From: Chryseobacterium wanjuense | GTDB taxonomy: Bacteria; Bacteroidota; Bacteroidia; Flavobacteriales; Weeksellaceae | DNA: 64,000 nt | NCBI RefSeq assembly: GCF_900111495.1 | Contig: NZ_FOIU01000001.1 | Coordinates: 2,046,001-2,110,000 of the forward strand | Reading direction: 5' to 3' | Part shown: piece by piece, positions 36,334-48,200 of the stretch | Layout of the letters: each line of letters starts with the position of its first letter | Numbering within the stretch: position 1 is the stretch's first letter | Program-made: the position numbers and the translations under genes | The notes under the pieces: model-generated | Databases searched by the model: none | Told to the model about the DNA's origin: nothing | Seen by the model: the letters and a program-made list of their open reading frames with translations, nothing else

Positions 36334-37380
36334 ATGAAAGTTCCTAAGAGTGTTAACGCTATTAGAAGGTCTGTAATGCGGAATTTGACCAAAAACATTG
36401 GAAAATCAAATTTCGATATCAATAATAAAAATGATGTTGCGATAAAGAAGATATTGATATCCAGACCCAATCACAGGCTGGGAAATTTACTTCTCCTCAC
36501 GCCACTGGTACAAGAAGTCATCAACACTTTTCCGGATAGTAAAATCGATCTGTTTGTGAAAGGGGGCATCACTCCCATCATTTATCAAAACTACTCCAAT
36601 ATTGACAAGATTATCCAGCTTCCCAAAAAACCCTTTAGCAATCTTTTAAAATATATAAAAGGCTGGTTTGTCATTAAAACAAAAAAATATGATCTGGTGA
36701 TCAATGCCAATTTTGGTTCATCATCGGGAAGATTATCGACCCTTTTTGCCAACTCAAAATACAAGCTGTTTGGTGAATTTGATGAAGCTTTTTCCACGAA
36801 ACATCCAGATTATCATCATTCTGCTAAAAATACAGTCTACAATTTAAGACAATTTTTATTACAACTCGGAATGCCAGAAAACACCGGTGAAATCCCGTCT
36901 TTGGATTTGAAATTAACTGATGCAGAACTGGAAGCCGGCAGGAAAAAACTTGCTGACCTGGTGAAAAACGACAAACCTACGATCTGCCTTTTTACCAATG
37001 CTACGGGAGAAAAATGCTATTCCGAAGAATGGTGGGGAAAATTTTACAGTCAATTGAAACAGGAATTTCCGGATTACAATATTGTGGAACTTTTACCTGT
37101 TGAAAATATATCGAAACTCAATTTTACGATTCCGTTTTTTTACAGCACGGATATCCGTGAGATGGGTGGTTTTATTGCTGCTTCTGCCCTATTTATCGCC
37201 GCTGATAACGGGGTAATGCATTTGGCAAGTGCCTCCGGAACACCTACGGTCGGGTTGTTTTCAGTGACTGATGAGCGTGCTTATCAACCTTACGGCAACA
37301 GAAGCTTTTCCGTGAATACAGGCCAGGTAGACAATAATGCTATCATGAATTTACTGCGTCAGACTATAAACCATATTTAA
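36334..37380 (+). CDS. Glycosyltransferase family 9 (heptosyltransferase-like)
   Basis: A 348-residue GT-B enzyme from the ATG at 36334; an upstream in-frame TTG at 36304 would add 10 hydrophobic residues. N-terminal 'RPNHRLGNLLLLTPLVQEV' and C-terminal 'FIAADNGVMHLASASGTPTVGLF' are the acceptor- and donor-side GT9 signatures. It probably adds a sugar to the LPS inner core. It lies 13 bp upstream of an LPS kinase-like gene, an operon consistent with core assembly. Confidence 0.88.
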   Translation: MKVPKSVNAIRRSVMRNLTKNIGKSNFDINNKNDVAIKKILISRPNHRLGNLLLLTPLVQEVINTFPDSKIDLFVKGGITPIIYQNYSNIDKIIQLPKKPFSNLLKYIKGWFVIKTKKYDLVINANFGSSSGRLSTLFANSKYKLFGEFDEAFSTKHPDYHHSAKNTVYNLRQFLLQLGMPENTGEIPSLDLKLTDAELEAGRKKLADLVKNDKPTICLFTNATGEKCYSEEWWGKFYSQLKQEFPDYNIVELLPVENISKLNFTIPFFYSTDIREMGGFIAASALFIAADNGVMHLASASGTPTVGLFSVTDERAYQPYGNRSFSVNTGQVDNNAIMNLLRQTINHI

Positions 37381-37393
37381 TTTTAATAAAGAT

Positions 37394-38155
37394 ATGAAAT
37401 CGATTTTTGCTGAAGATTTATCTCAATTCAAATATGATATTCTCCGTATTTTAGAAAACTTCAAAAACGACGGAACCCTTATTGGAAACGGCTCCAGGAA
37501 TATTATTAAATTCTTTGATTTTAATGGTTTGATTTTAAATTTCAAATCCTTTAAACAACATAATATTATCAACCGTCACGTCTATAAATTTTACCGAAAA
37601 TCTAAAGCCAGACGTTCGTTTGAATATGCGCACCTTCTTTTAAGTAAAAATTATTACACGCCAAAACCTATCGCGTATGTTGAAAATCATGATTTTATTG
37701 GTTTAACATCCAGCTTTTACATCAGCGAACAACTGAAGGATTCATGGACACTGACAGAGGTTTTGGGCAACCATTCGTTTCCTGACAGGGAAAGAATTAT
37801 TAAAGAATATACGCTGCTGCTGTATCGTCTGCATAACGATGGCATTCAGTTTCTTGATAATTCTCCCAACAATTTTTTGATCCGAAAAGAAAATGATAAA
37901 TACTGCATTTACATGGTAGATTTGAACAGGATGAATTTTCACGAAAATATTCCTCTCGACAAACGCCTGAAAAATTTTGCCAGATTAACTACCGATCCGG
38001 ATATTATAAAAATCATTGCTGATGAATACGCCCGGTTATCCAACAACTCCCCTGAATACTGCTCTAAAAAGATCATCGAAGCAAGTAATAAATTGCTTTT
38101 GAAACGCAAGGTCAAAAAGGTGTTGAAGTTGTATAAGCGGGTGATAAAAATATAG
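37394..38155 (+). CDS. LPS core (Kdo/heptose) kinase-like protein
   Basis: A 253-residue protein-kinase-fold enzyme of the Kdo kinase/WaaP type ('FYRKSKARRSFEYAHLLLSKNYYTPKPIAYVE'; 'LYRLHNDGIQFLDNSPNNFLIRK'; 'YMVDLNRMNF', the metal-binding Asp region). The usual His-x-Asp catalytic loop reads Phe-Leu-Asp here: Asp and the following Asn are kept but His is lost. The kinase coupling with the GT9 gene 13 bp upstream supports phosphorylation of the LPS core. Confidence 0.8.
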   Translation: MKSIFAEDLSQFKYDILRILENFKNDGTLIGNGSRNIIKFFDFNGLILNFKSFKQHNIINRHVYKFYRKSKARRSFEYAHLLLSKNYYTPKPIAYVENHDFIGLTSSFYISEQLKDSWTLTEVLGNHSFPDRERIIKEYTLLLYRLHNDGIQFLDNSPNNFLIRKENDKYCIYMVDLNRMNFHENIPLDKRLKNFARLTTDPDIIKIIADEYARLSNNSPEYCSKKIIEASNKLLLKRKVKKVLKLYKRVIKI

Positions 38156-38224
38156 GAACTCTGAGGAACACAATAAAGAAATTTTCTACCTTTAACGCTA
38201 AATCAGGTTTAAAAACTTATCATT

Positions 38225-38560
38225 GTGGATAAAGAAACAGCAATTTATATCAGAAATTACTTTAGTAACTTAATGACTGATCGTGAAAAGTTTGCGTTAA
38301 AGCATCATATGTACACTTTCAAATCAGCTGACAATCATATTATGCGAAATCTGATGTTAGAAAAAGGATGGATTAGTTCTGATCCTGAAGTAGTCAGCCT
38401 TTTACAAAACGGCTACGAAGAATTTGAATTAAATGTGGCAAAACGAATCATGACCGACACACCGGAAAAAGTATTTTTCAACAATTGTCCCAAATGTAAT
38501 AAGCTTGCACGCACACCTTATGCAAAACAATGCAGGCATTGCGGATATGATTGGCATTAA
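38225..38560 (+). CDS. Hypothetical protein with C-terminal zinc ribbon
   Basis: A 111-residue cytosolic protein with a GTG start. The N-terminal 75 residues are helical and unrecognised; the C-terminus is a four-cysteine zinc ribbon ('CPKCNKLARTPYAKQCRHCG'). Zinc ribbons bind nucleic acid or protein; the partner is unknown. A terminator follows at once. Confidence 0.65.
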   Translation: MDKETAIYIRNYFSNLMTDREKFALKHHMYTFKSADNHIMRNLMLEKGWISSDPEVVSLLQNGYEEFELNVAKRIMTDTPEKVFFNNCPKCNKLARTPYAKQCRHCGYDWH

Positions 38561-38595
38561 TAATTTGATTTCAAAAGATTTAATTATAATAAAAA

Positions 38596-38627
38596 AAGCT
38601 GCCTCATTTTTGAGACAGCTTCTTTTT
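38596..38627 (+). terminator. Intrinsic terminator
   Basis: An 11-bp stem (38596-38606 / 38611-38621) with one mismatch and a TTTT loop, followed by a T-run. Confidence 0.8.
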
Positions 38628-38747
38628 TACAAATATAAATTATCTAGATTTTTGATTTATTAATCTAAGTTTAAAGTTTCGTCAGTTCGAGTGTTTTTCG
38701 CAATGAAATGACACTCGTTATTATCAATAGAGCCTTCCGAAATCAAA

Positions 38748-41747
38748 TTATTTACCAATAACTTTAAAATTACTATTCAAATTTTCTCCTGAAACATTGA
38801 GTATGTAGTTTCCTGATATTTTTTTGTTGGCAATATTTAAATTAAAAACTCCCTGTCCGTTGGAATTTATTTTTTCCTTTACAATAATTCTTCCGGCCAT
38901 ATCAATTAATGTCGCTGTTAAAGTTGATTTTTTATAATCAGGAAGCTGAATAAAAATCTGGTCTTTCACAGGATTCGGATAAACCGTTCCGGCATTTTTG
39001 CTGATACTGAATTCTTCATTTCCCAATACCGCCTGATTGTATAAAGCATATATTTCCGTTGCAGACAATGCATAATTGAACATTTTAAGCTCATCAAATG
39101 CACCTTTATAGGGAGCCGGCGCGTTGGCGGTTGACAAAAATTCAAGTTCACCGATGTTTCCGATGATAAGATCACTGGCTTCACCTATGCCTGTAACAGC
39201 CGTTTCGTCTCCTTCAGTACTTAATGCACCATTGGTATAAATTCTCATTTTATGTGCAACGACATCTCTCTGAATCACGACATGCACCCAGTTGCCCGTA
39301 AAATAATTGGCTATTGGTGAAGTGATTTCCTTTTTCGTCACATCATCATCGATCGCATATCGCAGCTGACCTCCTTTGATCTCTACATTAAAACGTTTTC
39401 CTGTTGCTCCTGTTGTCGTATTTTTAGTAAACGAACCTTTACATAATACATAAAGACTTGTAGAGGAAGACGATGGAATCATGCTTGTCGGTGCTTTCAT
39501 CCAGTAAGAAACAGTAAAAGATTGATTATCAAATGAAATCTGATTCTGATGAGGAATACTTGCGATGTACATATTATTTGGTGAAGTGGCCAGATCGAGG
39601 GCATTGTTTTCTTTTCCGGCTACTCTTACATTGGCATTATCATAGGCTACATCTAATGTTCCGTTGTTGGCATAAGAAGATACATCTGCAATCTGTGCTC
39701 CTGCTGAAGGTGCTTCTGCAAATGGCCAGTTCCCCACCAGGCTCGGTGTCAATGCACGGAAAGTCCATACGTCTCCCGTTACAGAACCGAGCGAATTGGA
39801 AGCATCAATTCTCCAATAATAATTGGTTGTAGTATTTAAACTACTAAGCTGATATGACGGTGTCGCACTATAAGGAACCGTAGCGATATTATTTAAATTA
39901 AGAGGATCTGTTCCGAAATATACCGTATATGTCGTTGTGTTTGGACTTCCTGTCCATTTTAAAAGCAGGTTGCCACTCGATAATTCTACATTGGTATTAT
40001 TATTTGCAGGAATTGGATTTACCGCTTTTGTAGGAGCTGATGGAATCGGTGGTGTCGTTACGGAAACGTTTGAAGTATAAACAGAAGATTCTGTAGCGTT
40101 TGTTGCTTTCACCCTGTAATAATATGGAGTGTTTGGTGTTAAACCCGTATCATTATAAGTCGTGGTATTAGCTCCAAGTGTTGCAATAACTGAAAAAGTA
40201 GTACCATCCGTAGAACGTTCTACTATATAATTGGTTTCATTGGCGGCATTATCACTCCAATTCACCGCTAAAGAACTGGCAGCCGGTGTTATTGTGGTAA
40301 GCGCATTAGTGAAATTCAGATTCGTTGGTGGAATAATAAAATCCGGAGGAATTGCATTCGGTAAATTATTAATATAAACCTCAATATTCAGATAAGGAGC
40401 ATGCGTTGTGCTTACTGCCAAAGCATCAAAAACATTCGGGTTCAGGCCATTGGCCGTTTCCCAGGCATCCGGCATTCCGTCATTATCCGTATCCAAAGGA
40501 GCCGGCGCTCCATAAACGTGCCCTGCCCCACCATTGGTAAAGCCAAATTGAGTCGTTAAATCTGTCTGTACATACACATAAGTTGCAGTCGTTCCTTTTG
40601 ACATCAGATCTGAAATCATCAAACCGTCCACCTGATCCCTTCTGGGATACGATGCACCTGCACCTGAAATAATTTTATCGTAGGCAGCCTGAGCAGTTAA
40701 TGTCGGATTTTTCATAGGATAATCATATGGCGTTGCCAGTATTGCTGCCGGATCTCCCACAGGATATCCTGTTAAATCCTGAGGAACTAAAGTGCCATCT
40801 AAAGCTCCGTTTTTGTTATTGTCAAAATAATTTCCGGAACCATACAAATTGAAGTTGGCATTTCCTACACTAAATGGTGTAGTAACCGTACTGCTTGTAT
40901 TGGGACCTCCGATAAAATAATTATTAATGATATTGGCAAAAGAACTTCCCGCTGAATCTCCTCCCATAATATATGCCTCACCGGATTGTGTGTGTCCATA
41001 GGTATTTCCGTAATTTCCCCAATTGTAAACGACGTTGTTTACAAACTCGTTGATTCCTTTTATTTTATTATTACGGGTTTTGTTACAGATGTATAAATTT
41101 CCGATCAAACTTATCTTCCCGCCCGGAGGAGGCTGCATCAATCCTCCCGCAGAGTGATTGTGACGGTGCATTCCCTGTCCTATAATCGAGTTCTGAATCG
41201 TTATATTATCCGGACTTGTCCCATTATTGTCCCAGTTTACAGAAAATACTTCGTCTGTTCCCCACGTAAAGGTCATGTGATCTAAAATAATATTGGCACC
41301 GTTGGCTATTCCTGATGCATCCTGATTTTGGGATGTCCCGCCATAACGGATACGGAGATACCGGGCAATGGTATTATTGGCTCCTGTAAAGGAAACTCTT
41401 GGTCCCAAAAACACGATTCCTTCTCCCGGAGCTGTTTGTCCTGCAATCGTTGTATTAGCCGCTACAGCAACAACTGACTGTAAATTAACAATCCCTCCAA
41501 CTTTAAATATCACAAATCGCCCCGGCTGACTCACCGCATCCCGGAATGATCCCGGACCGCTGTCATTCAAATTGGTAACCAGATAAATCTGAGGATTTGC
41601 AGCACCTCTCGCTCCCGTTGTATATCTGCCAAAACCGGTCGCTTCCGGAAATGCCAATGTCTGCGCACTCAAATCTATAGAGGATAATGATAATCCACAA
41701 AATAGCAATGATGTAAGAGTTTGCTTAGATAGTAATGGTTTTTTCAT
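38748..41747 (-). CDS. T9SS-secreted pectate lyase-like protein (PL1) with FN3 and LamG domains
   Basis: A 999-residue exported protein. Order: signal peptide (1-29), a PL1-like parallel beta-helix (about 30-440) starting 'FPEATGFGRYTTGARGA' with 'VTNLNDSGPGSFRDAV' and 'ILDHMTFTWGTDE', a linker, two fibronectin type III domains (about 475-665), a LamG/concanavalin-type domain (about 675-900) and a type A T9SS sorting domain ('VYPNPVKDQIFIQL...SNFKVIGK'). It should attack pectin or a related uronan at the cell surface. A GH88 hydrolase that could finish such products lies at 1323, far away. Confidence 0.88.
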   Translation of the reverse strand: MKKPLLSKQTLTSLLFCGLSLSSIDLSAQTLAFPEATGFGRYTTGARGAANPQIYLVTNLNDSGPGSFRDAVSQPGRFVIFKVGGIVNLQSVVAVAANTTIAGQTAPGEGIVFLGPRVSFTGANNTIARYLRIRYGGTSQNQDASGIANGANIILDHMTFTWGTDEVFSVNWDNNGTSPDNITIQNSIIGQGMHRHNHSAGGLMQPPPGGKISLIGNLYICNKTRNNKIKGINEFVNNVVYNWGNYGNTYGHTQSGEAYIMGGDSAGSSFANIINNYFIGGPNTSSTVTTPFSVGNANFNLYGSGNYFDNNKNGALDGTLVPQDLTGYPVGDPAAILATPYDYPMKNPTLTAQAAYDKIISGAGASYPRRDQVDGLMISDLMSKGTTATYVYVQTDLTTQFGFTNGGAGHVYGAPAPLDTDNDGMPDAWETANGLNPNVFDALAVSTTHAPYLNIEVYINNLPNAIPPDFIIPPTNLNFTNALTTITPAASSLAVNWSDNAANETNYIVERSTDGTTFSVIATLGANTTTYNDTGLTPNTPYYYRVKATNATESSVYTSNVSVTTPPIPSAPTKAVNPIPANNNTNVELSSGNLLLKWTGSPNTTTYTVYFGTDPLNLNNIATVPYSATPSYQLSSLNTTTNYYWRIDASNSLGSVTGDVWTFRALTPSLVGNWPFAEAPSAGAQIADVSSYANNGTLDVAYDNANVRVAGKENNALDLATSPNNMYIASIPHQNQISFDNQSFTVSYWMKAPTSMIPSSSSTSLYVLCKGSFTKNTTTGATGKRFNVEIKGGQLRYAIDDDVTKKEITSPIANYFTGNWVHVVIQRDVVAHKMRIYTNGALSTEGDETAVTGIGEASDLIIGNIGELEFLSTANAPAPYKGAFDELKMFNYALSATEIYALYNQAVLGNEEFSISKNAGTVYPNPVKDQIFIQLPDYKKSTLTATLIDMAGRIIVKEKINSNGQGVFNLNIANKKISGNYILNVSGENLNSNFKVIGK

Positions 41748-42269
41748 GAGATTAATTTTGTGTTAACTAATCTACCCACAAACACAAACAGAAGCATCCT
41801 GCACCATCCTGTCTATTATCTATATATCAATTCATTACAGTGGTATCGGGAGAAGAGAACAGTATTTCTTATCATGAATATAACAAATTTTAGTACTGAT
41901 TTTCGGTGGAAAAATTTTGGCTTGTTGTTGTGGTTAACTTTATTTTGGTTTAAGCGGTTAAATTTTTAAATTAATACTCTCTGCAGACAATTTATATGGA
42001 ATATTTATTCACTATGACAGGTTTTGGAAAAAAAACGATTTAAGAGAAAAACGATCATAAAAAAAAAAGATCATTTATTAATACTATTTAAAATTTAAAT
42101 ATTTAATAATCAACAATTTAAACAATCAAAAATTAACATTTAATGGTAAAAAAAACTTCCATGCATTAACGCCAATTAACATAAAAAATTAATAAGCATT
42201 AAATAGGTAAGTATAGATTTGTTATAAAATATCACCACGAAAGGAATAATTAATCTTAATTCAAATGCC
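41748..42269. promoter_or_regulatory. Upstream region of the alkaloid cluster with a -7 element at 42214-42221
   Basis: 522 bp, very AT-rich, between divergent genes. TAGATTTG at 42214-42221 is a perfect TAnnTTTG and would give a leader of about 40 nt before the NRPS ATG. No -33 TTTG is visible. ATTAAC occurs at 42132, 42165 and 42175 and GCATTAA at 42163 and 42196, some 33 bp apart, which might bind an activator but could be chance in such AT-rich DNA. Confidence 0.45.
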
Positions 42270-45200
42270 ATGAAATCGTTAAAAAAACACTTCAATGAAA
42301 AAACTGTAGTTAAGCAAGAATTTTCACAGATTAACACAGGAAAAAACCTCATTTTCAACTTTGAAAAGCAGGTTAAAAAAAATCCAACTGCTGTTGCCAT
42401 TATAGACGGCAATACAAAAATCTCCTATTTAGATTTGGATATTCTGTCGAATCAATTGGCAAACCAATTACAACGTAAAGGAGTGCAAGATGAAGAAATC
42501 ATTGCCATTCTTTTACCCAGATCTGCCCAATATATTATTTCTGTTTTAGCAATAATTAAAACCGGGGCTGCGTATTTACCCTTACATCTAAGTGAGTCTG
42601 AAAGCAGATTAAAGCATATGATAACAGAATCAGCATGCAAGCTAGTGATCAGTAACAGAGATGATTTTGACTGGAAAAACAGGGTAGAAATTGTAAATGC
42701 AGCAGAAATACTACATAAAGAAAATTCTATCGAAGAACAGTATACCATTTCAAAAGATATACATCCTTCCCAACTTGCTTATGTAATGTACACATCCGGA
42801 TCTACCGGTACCCCAAAAGGAGTATGCATCACCCACTATGCAATAGCCAGCTTTGCCGCAGATCCTCTGTGGAATGCTGAAAACCAATCAAAGGTGTTAT
42901 TTCACTCCCATGTTGCTTTTGATGCTTCTACTTTTGAACTTTGGGTGCCTTTACTCAACGGAGGAACCATAGTTATAGCCAAAGAAGATAGTTTTAATGT
43001 AGATTATTTAGTAAAGCTTATTGCCAAAGAAAAAATAACCTCCATATTTCTTACCACCATGCTATTCAATCTCTTAGCCCAGGAGAAAGGTGTGCATTTG
43101 TGTGACGTAAACCAAATTCTGTTTGGTGGTGAGCAATGCTCAGAAGACTGCATTGATAAAATGAGGCAAAAACTACCTGATACTGACATTGTTCATGTGT
43201 ATGGACCTACAGAAACGACCACTTTCTTCAGTGCTTATCTTATTCCCTCTGATGAAATATTAACCACGGTTCCTATAGGAAAACCTATGGATAAAATGTG
43301 TGCTTATATTTTAGATAATGATTTCAAACCAGCTAGGGAAAGGGAAATTGGTGAATTATATATCTCCAGTGCCGGTCTGGCCAGAGGATATCTGAATCAG
43401 CCAGGTCTTACGGCAGACAAGTTTTTACCCGATCCATTCAGTTTGAATGGAGCCAGAATGTATCGCACAGGGGATTTGGTATATAGAAATGAAAATGGTG
43501 AGCTTGTATACATTGGAAGAATAGATCAGCAGGTAAAAGTACGGGGATTCAGAGTGGAATTGGGAGAAATAGAAAAAGTTCTTCAGTCTCACCCCAATGT
43601 ATCGCAATCTTCAGTAATAGCCCAGAAAAGTGAAAATGGAAATCAATTACTGGCGTATATCGTTCCGGATTATAGTGTTGAAGCGAGCAGCAGCCAGCTA
43701 AAAGAAGAGCAGATTTTAGAATGGGAAAAAATCTACGATGAAGTGTATCAGGACTTTGATTTGACCAGCGAAAATAGTGAATTTGTTGGCTGGAACAGCA
43801 GTTTTGACGGAAAACCCATCGCTCTGCCCCATATGCATGAATGGCTAAACATGACCCTAAAAAGAATTAAAAAACTTAATCCTGAAAAAGTTTTAGAAAT
43901 TGGAGTTGGTACGGGAATGCTGTTGAAAAACCTTTACGAAGAAACCGAAATCTATTGGGGAACAGATTTATCTGAAAAAACAATCATCAAACTAAACAGT
44001 TTTTTTGAAAAAGAACCAGTACGCTCCACTCAGGTTAAATTATTTCATCAATTGGCAGACTCCATAGATACGCTTCCAAAACAAATGTTTGACACCATCA
44101 TCATCAATTCCGTCTGCCAGTATTTTCCTGATGTGAACTATTTTGTCGATGTCTTGAATAAAGCAATGGATTTGCTATCACCTTCAGGCAAAATATTCAT
44201 AGGAGATATCCGGGATTTGAGATTGCAACGTCATTTCTATACCGAAATTCATCTGCATAACAAAAAAATCACGGCCGAGGCACAGCTTATAACAGCCATT
44301 GAACGTGATATGATGATGGAATCGGAGCTGCTCATTTCCCCTGATTTCTTTGCTGTGTGGAGTAAAACAAGATCGGATATCGGCAGTTTTGAAACAAAAC
44401 TTAAAGATGGAATTTTCATTAATGAAATGTCACAGTATCGCTACGATGCCGTAGTGTATAAAAAATCGGGAAAAGAGGAAAAATCATTATGCTGCGACAA
44501 AAAAATTCTGGATTGGGCGCACTGTGATTTTCAGCAAGTGGAAAATATTATTAAAGAAAATAAAACAGATTCTTTATACATAAAAGGAGTTCCCAATGAA
44601 AGAATTGCTGCCGTTTTAAGAGCCACCGACAAGCTTTCTAACAATGAAAATTTGGAGGCCATTCAGGATGCATACGCTCAATGTGTTAAAACTGAACCTC
44701 AACTAGCAGAATTTCAAACGTTAGCTGAAAAAAACAATTACGAAATGTCAGTCGTACATCCTCAGTCCGGAAACTGTGCTTTTGTTGATCTTGTTTTTAT
44801 TCATAAATCTCTAGAAAGTCTTTCTTATTCAAAGCTTTATCAGAATGAGAGTTTACCTGGCAATCTAACTACCTGTGCCAACTACCCTCCTATTTCACGT
44901 AAAATAAACCAGCTGCTTATTCAGATAAAAAATCATTTGCAAAAAAAACTTCCCGAATATATGTGGCCCAGCACAATTATTCCTATAAACAAAATGCCAT
45001 TAACGTCCCGAGGAAAGATTAATAAAGATTCGCTCCTGGCTTTAAGTGTATACAAAAACTCCGGAGGAAGAAAAGCAAATACCTATGTTGAAGCAATCGT
45101 ATGCCAATTATTTGGTGAAGTTTTAGGCCTATCTGAGATATCACTTGATGATCATTTTTTTGAAATGGGAGGAAATTCATTGTCTGTAATCGTTTTACTG

Positions 45201-48200
45201 AATCGATTCCGAGATGTGCTGAACATTGATATTCCTATTAAAATATTTTTTGAAAACCCAACTCCTGCCATGTTGATTAAGAAATTAGATTTCAACTCGG
45301 AAATCAGTTTTCAATTACACAAGCAGCAAAGACCGAATGATATTCCTTTATCTTTTTCGCAACAACGGTTATGGTTTCTCTTTAATCTCGAAGGAGCCAA
45401 TGAAACCTATAATATCCCAATGGCTATTAAGCTTTCCGGAAAATTAAGCAAAAAAGATTTGACCAATGCACTGAATGATGTGATAGAACGTCATGAAAGT
45501 TTACGCACCATTTTTTATGAGAAAGAAGGTGTTCCTTATCAAAAGATTCTGAATGATGTCTGCACAGATATTGAGATGATGAATGTAGACAAAATAAGCC
45601 TCCAGAGCTCCATCAACGAATCATCCGGTTATGTTTTTAACCTATCCGAAGAAATTCCTATCAAAGCAAAATTATTTTGTGTAGACGATAATACACATAT
45701 TTTGTTGGTTATTATCCATCATATAGCATTTGACGGCTGGTCTTTGGCTCCTTTTTGGAGAGACCTTTCCATAGCTTATTCTGCGTCTTTGAATAACCAG
45801 ACACCGGATTGGAATGCCTTGCCTGTACAATATGCAGATTATGCGATCTGGCAGCGTAATACATTTCAAACAGAAATGGAAAACAACTCTACCATCGACC
45901 GGCAGCTTAATTACTGGAATAAGAATTTAGACAATCTGCCAGCTTTGGTGTCTCTTCCCTGCGATTATTTCCGGCCTGCAAAACCAGCTTATAAAGGAAT
46001 GCGCAAAACCTTTGTTATTCCTTCTAAACTTCACAACGATTTGGTGTTGTTATCTAATAATCAGAATGTAACATTATTTATGACCTTACATGCCGGTTTA
46101 TGTTGTCTGCTGAACCGCTTTAATGCCGGAACAGACATTGTGATCGGAACTCCGGTTGCAGGTCGAAAAGGCTCCGGAGTTCGGGATTTAATTGGCTTTT
46201 TTGTAAATAATCTGGTCTTACGAATAGATACTTCTGGCAATCCTAGTTTTCAAAATTTATTAAAAAAAGTAAAAGAACAGGATCTCTCAGCATATGCCCA
46301 TCAAGACATACCTTTTGAGCGCCTGGTTCAGGAGCTTAAACAATCAGGAACTACAAGTTGGCATCCGTTGTTTCAAATTGTATTGGCATTTCAAAACCAG
46401 CCTCAGCCTCAGATTAATTTTTCCGGGATAGACTCAGGATTTGAGTTGATGGAAAATAAAAGCTGCCGATTTGATCTCGTTATCAATTTATTTGCCGAAA
46501 ACCAAACTGAAAAGGATATAGAAGGATTTGTTGAATACAATACAGATCTTTTCAAAGCAGCGACTATCGATCATTTCATTGAAAGCTACATCCTTCTTTT
46601 GAAAAGTATTGTAGAAAATCCGGAATACAAAATCGATGAACTTGATATTAATAGTAATGGATTAAAAAATTTATATAAAAAACAATCTGTTACCTGTGAA
46701 GAAGAGCATTTTGCTTCTTTATTTCAAAATCAGGTTAGTTTAACACCTCATGCAGTTGCTTTATCACATGAGAATGCAGCTCTCACTTATAAAGATCTAG
46801 GCAGTGCCGTTAATACACTTGCCCGTCTATTAATTTCAAAAGGAATAGGTCCGGAACAAGTAGTAGCCGTCTCGATTCCCAGATCATTAGACTGGATTAT
46901 TGCCACGTTGGCTATACTGGAATCTGGTGCTGCTTACATGCCTATAGACAGCCAATTTCCGGAAGAACGCATCAATTATATGCTTGAAAAATCCCGAGTT
47001 TCCCTTTTATTGACAACAGCAGATCTTGTCCCTGTGTTTTCATTTACAGATAAGGAAAAACTTGTTCTGGATGATCCGGAAACCTGTAAGACATTGAACA
47101 GTTTATCAAATTCTAAAATACAGCCTTCCGAATTGTCAGCTCCGTTGCTTGTATCCTCCCCTGCCTATGTGATTTATACATCAGGTTCTTCCGGCACGCC
47201 CAAACCTGTAGTTGTTACCCATAGCGGGATTAGCCAGATTATGGATGCACAAAAAAGACAATTTAAGCTCAATGAATCAAGCCGGGTGCTATTATTTGCC
47301 TCACAAAGTTTTGATGGATTCTTTTGGGAATTATGCAGTTTATTGTCAGGAGCTCATTTGGTTGTAGCTAATGCCGAACAGTTAGTAGCAGGAAAAACGC
47401 TAGCCGAAACAATAAGTAAAAATAAAATTACCCACGTTACACTGCCACCCGCAGTACTCAATCTGATGGATAATGAGAAAATGAGCGATCTGAAATACAT
47501 TATTATATCCGGTGAAGCACCAGGCGGTAAATTGCTTTCTAAATGGGTACACAACAGAACCATAATTAATGGCTATGGCCCTACAGAATCTACCGTATGT
47601 ACAACATTAAGTCTTCCATTATTACCAAACACAATACCCGATATCGGGCAACCGATTGTAAATACTTCTGTTTATGTACTGGACGAGTTTTTACAACCCG
47701 TTCCTCCAGGAGTTTGCGGAGAGCTATATATTTCGGGTTCAGGATTAGCGCGTGGCTATTTGGATGAACCGGCAATGACAGCTGAAAAGTTTTTACCCAA
47801 TCCGTTTGGAAATCCCGGTTCGCGAATGTATCGTACCGGAGATTTGGCCAGATGGACGGCAGACCATCATCTAATGTTTATGGGTCGTGCCGATAATCAA
47901 ATAAAAATAAGAGGATTCCGCGTTGAACCTAATGAAATTGAAACGGCTCTTGAAACACATCCTCTTGTAAAGAAAGCTGCTGCTAAACCAGGGAAAGATA
48001 TATTGGGAAATAACCTTTTAAAAGCCTATGTCACCATCTTAGATGATAAACAAGATCCATCAACTTTAAGCCCTGAAAAACTGCGTGCTTTTCTGAAAAA
48101 AACGATCCCTACTTTTATGATACCTGCAGTAATTTCTATCGTTGATGATATACCTTTAACTACAAACGGAAAAATCAATTATCAGGCATTAATAGACAAT

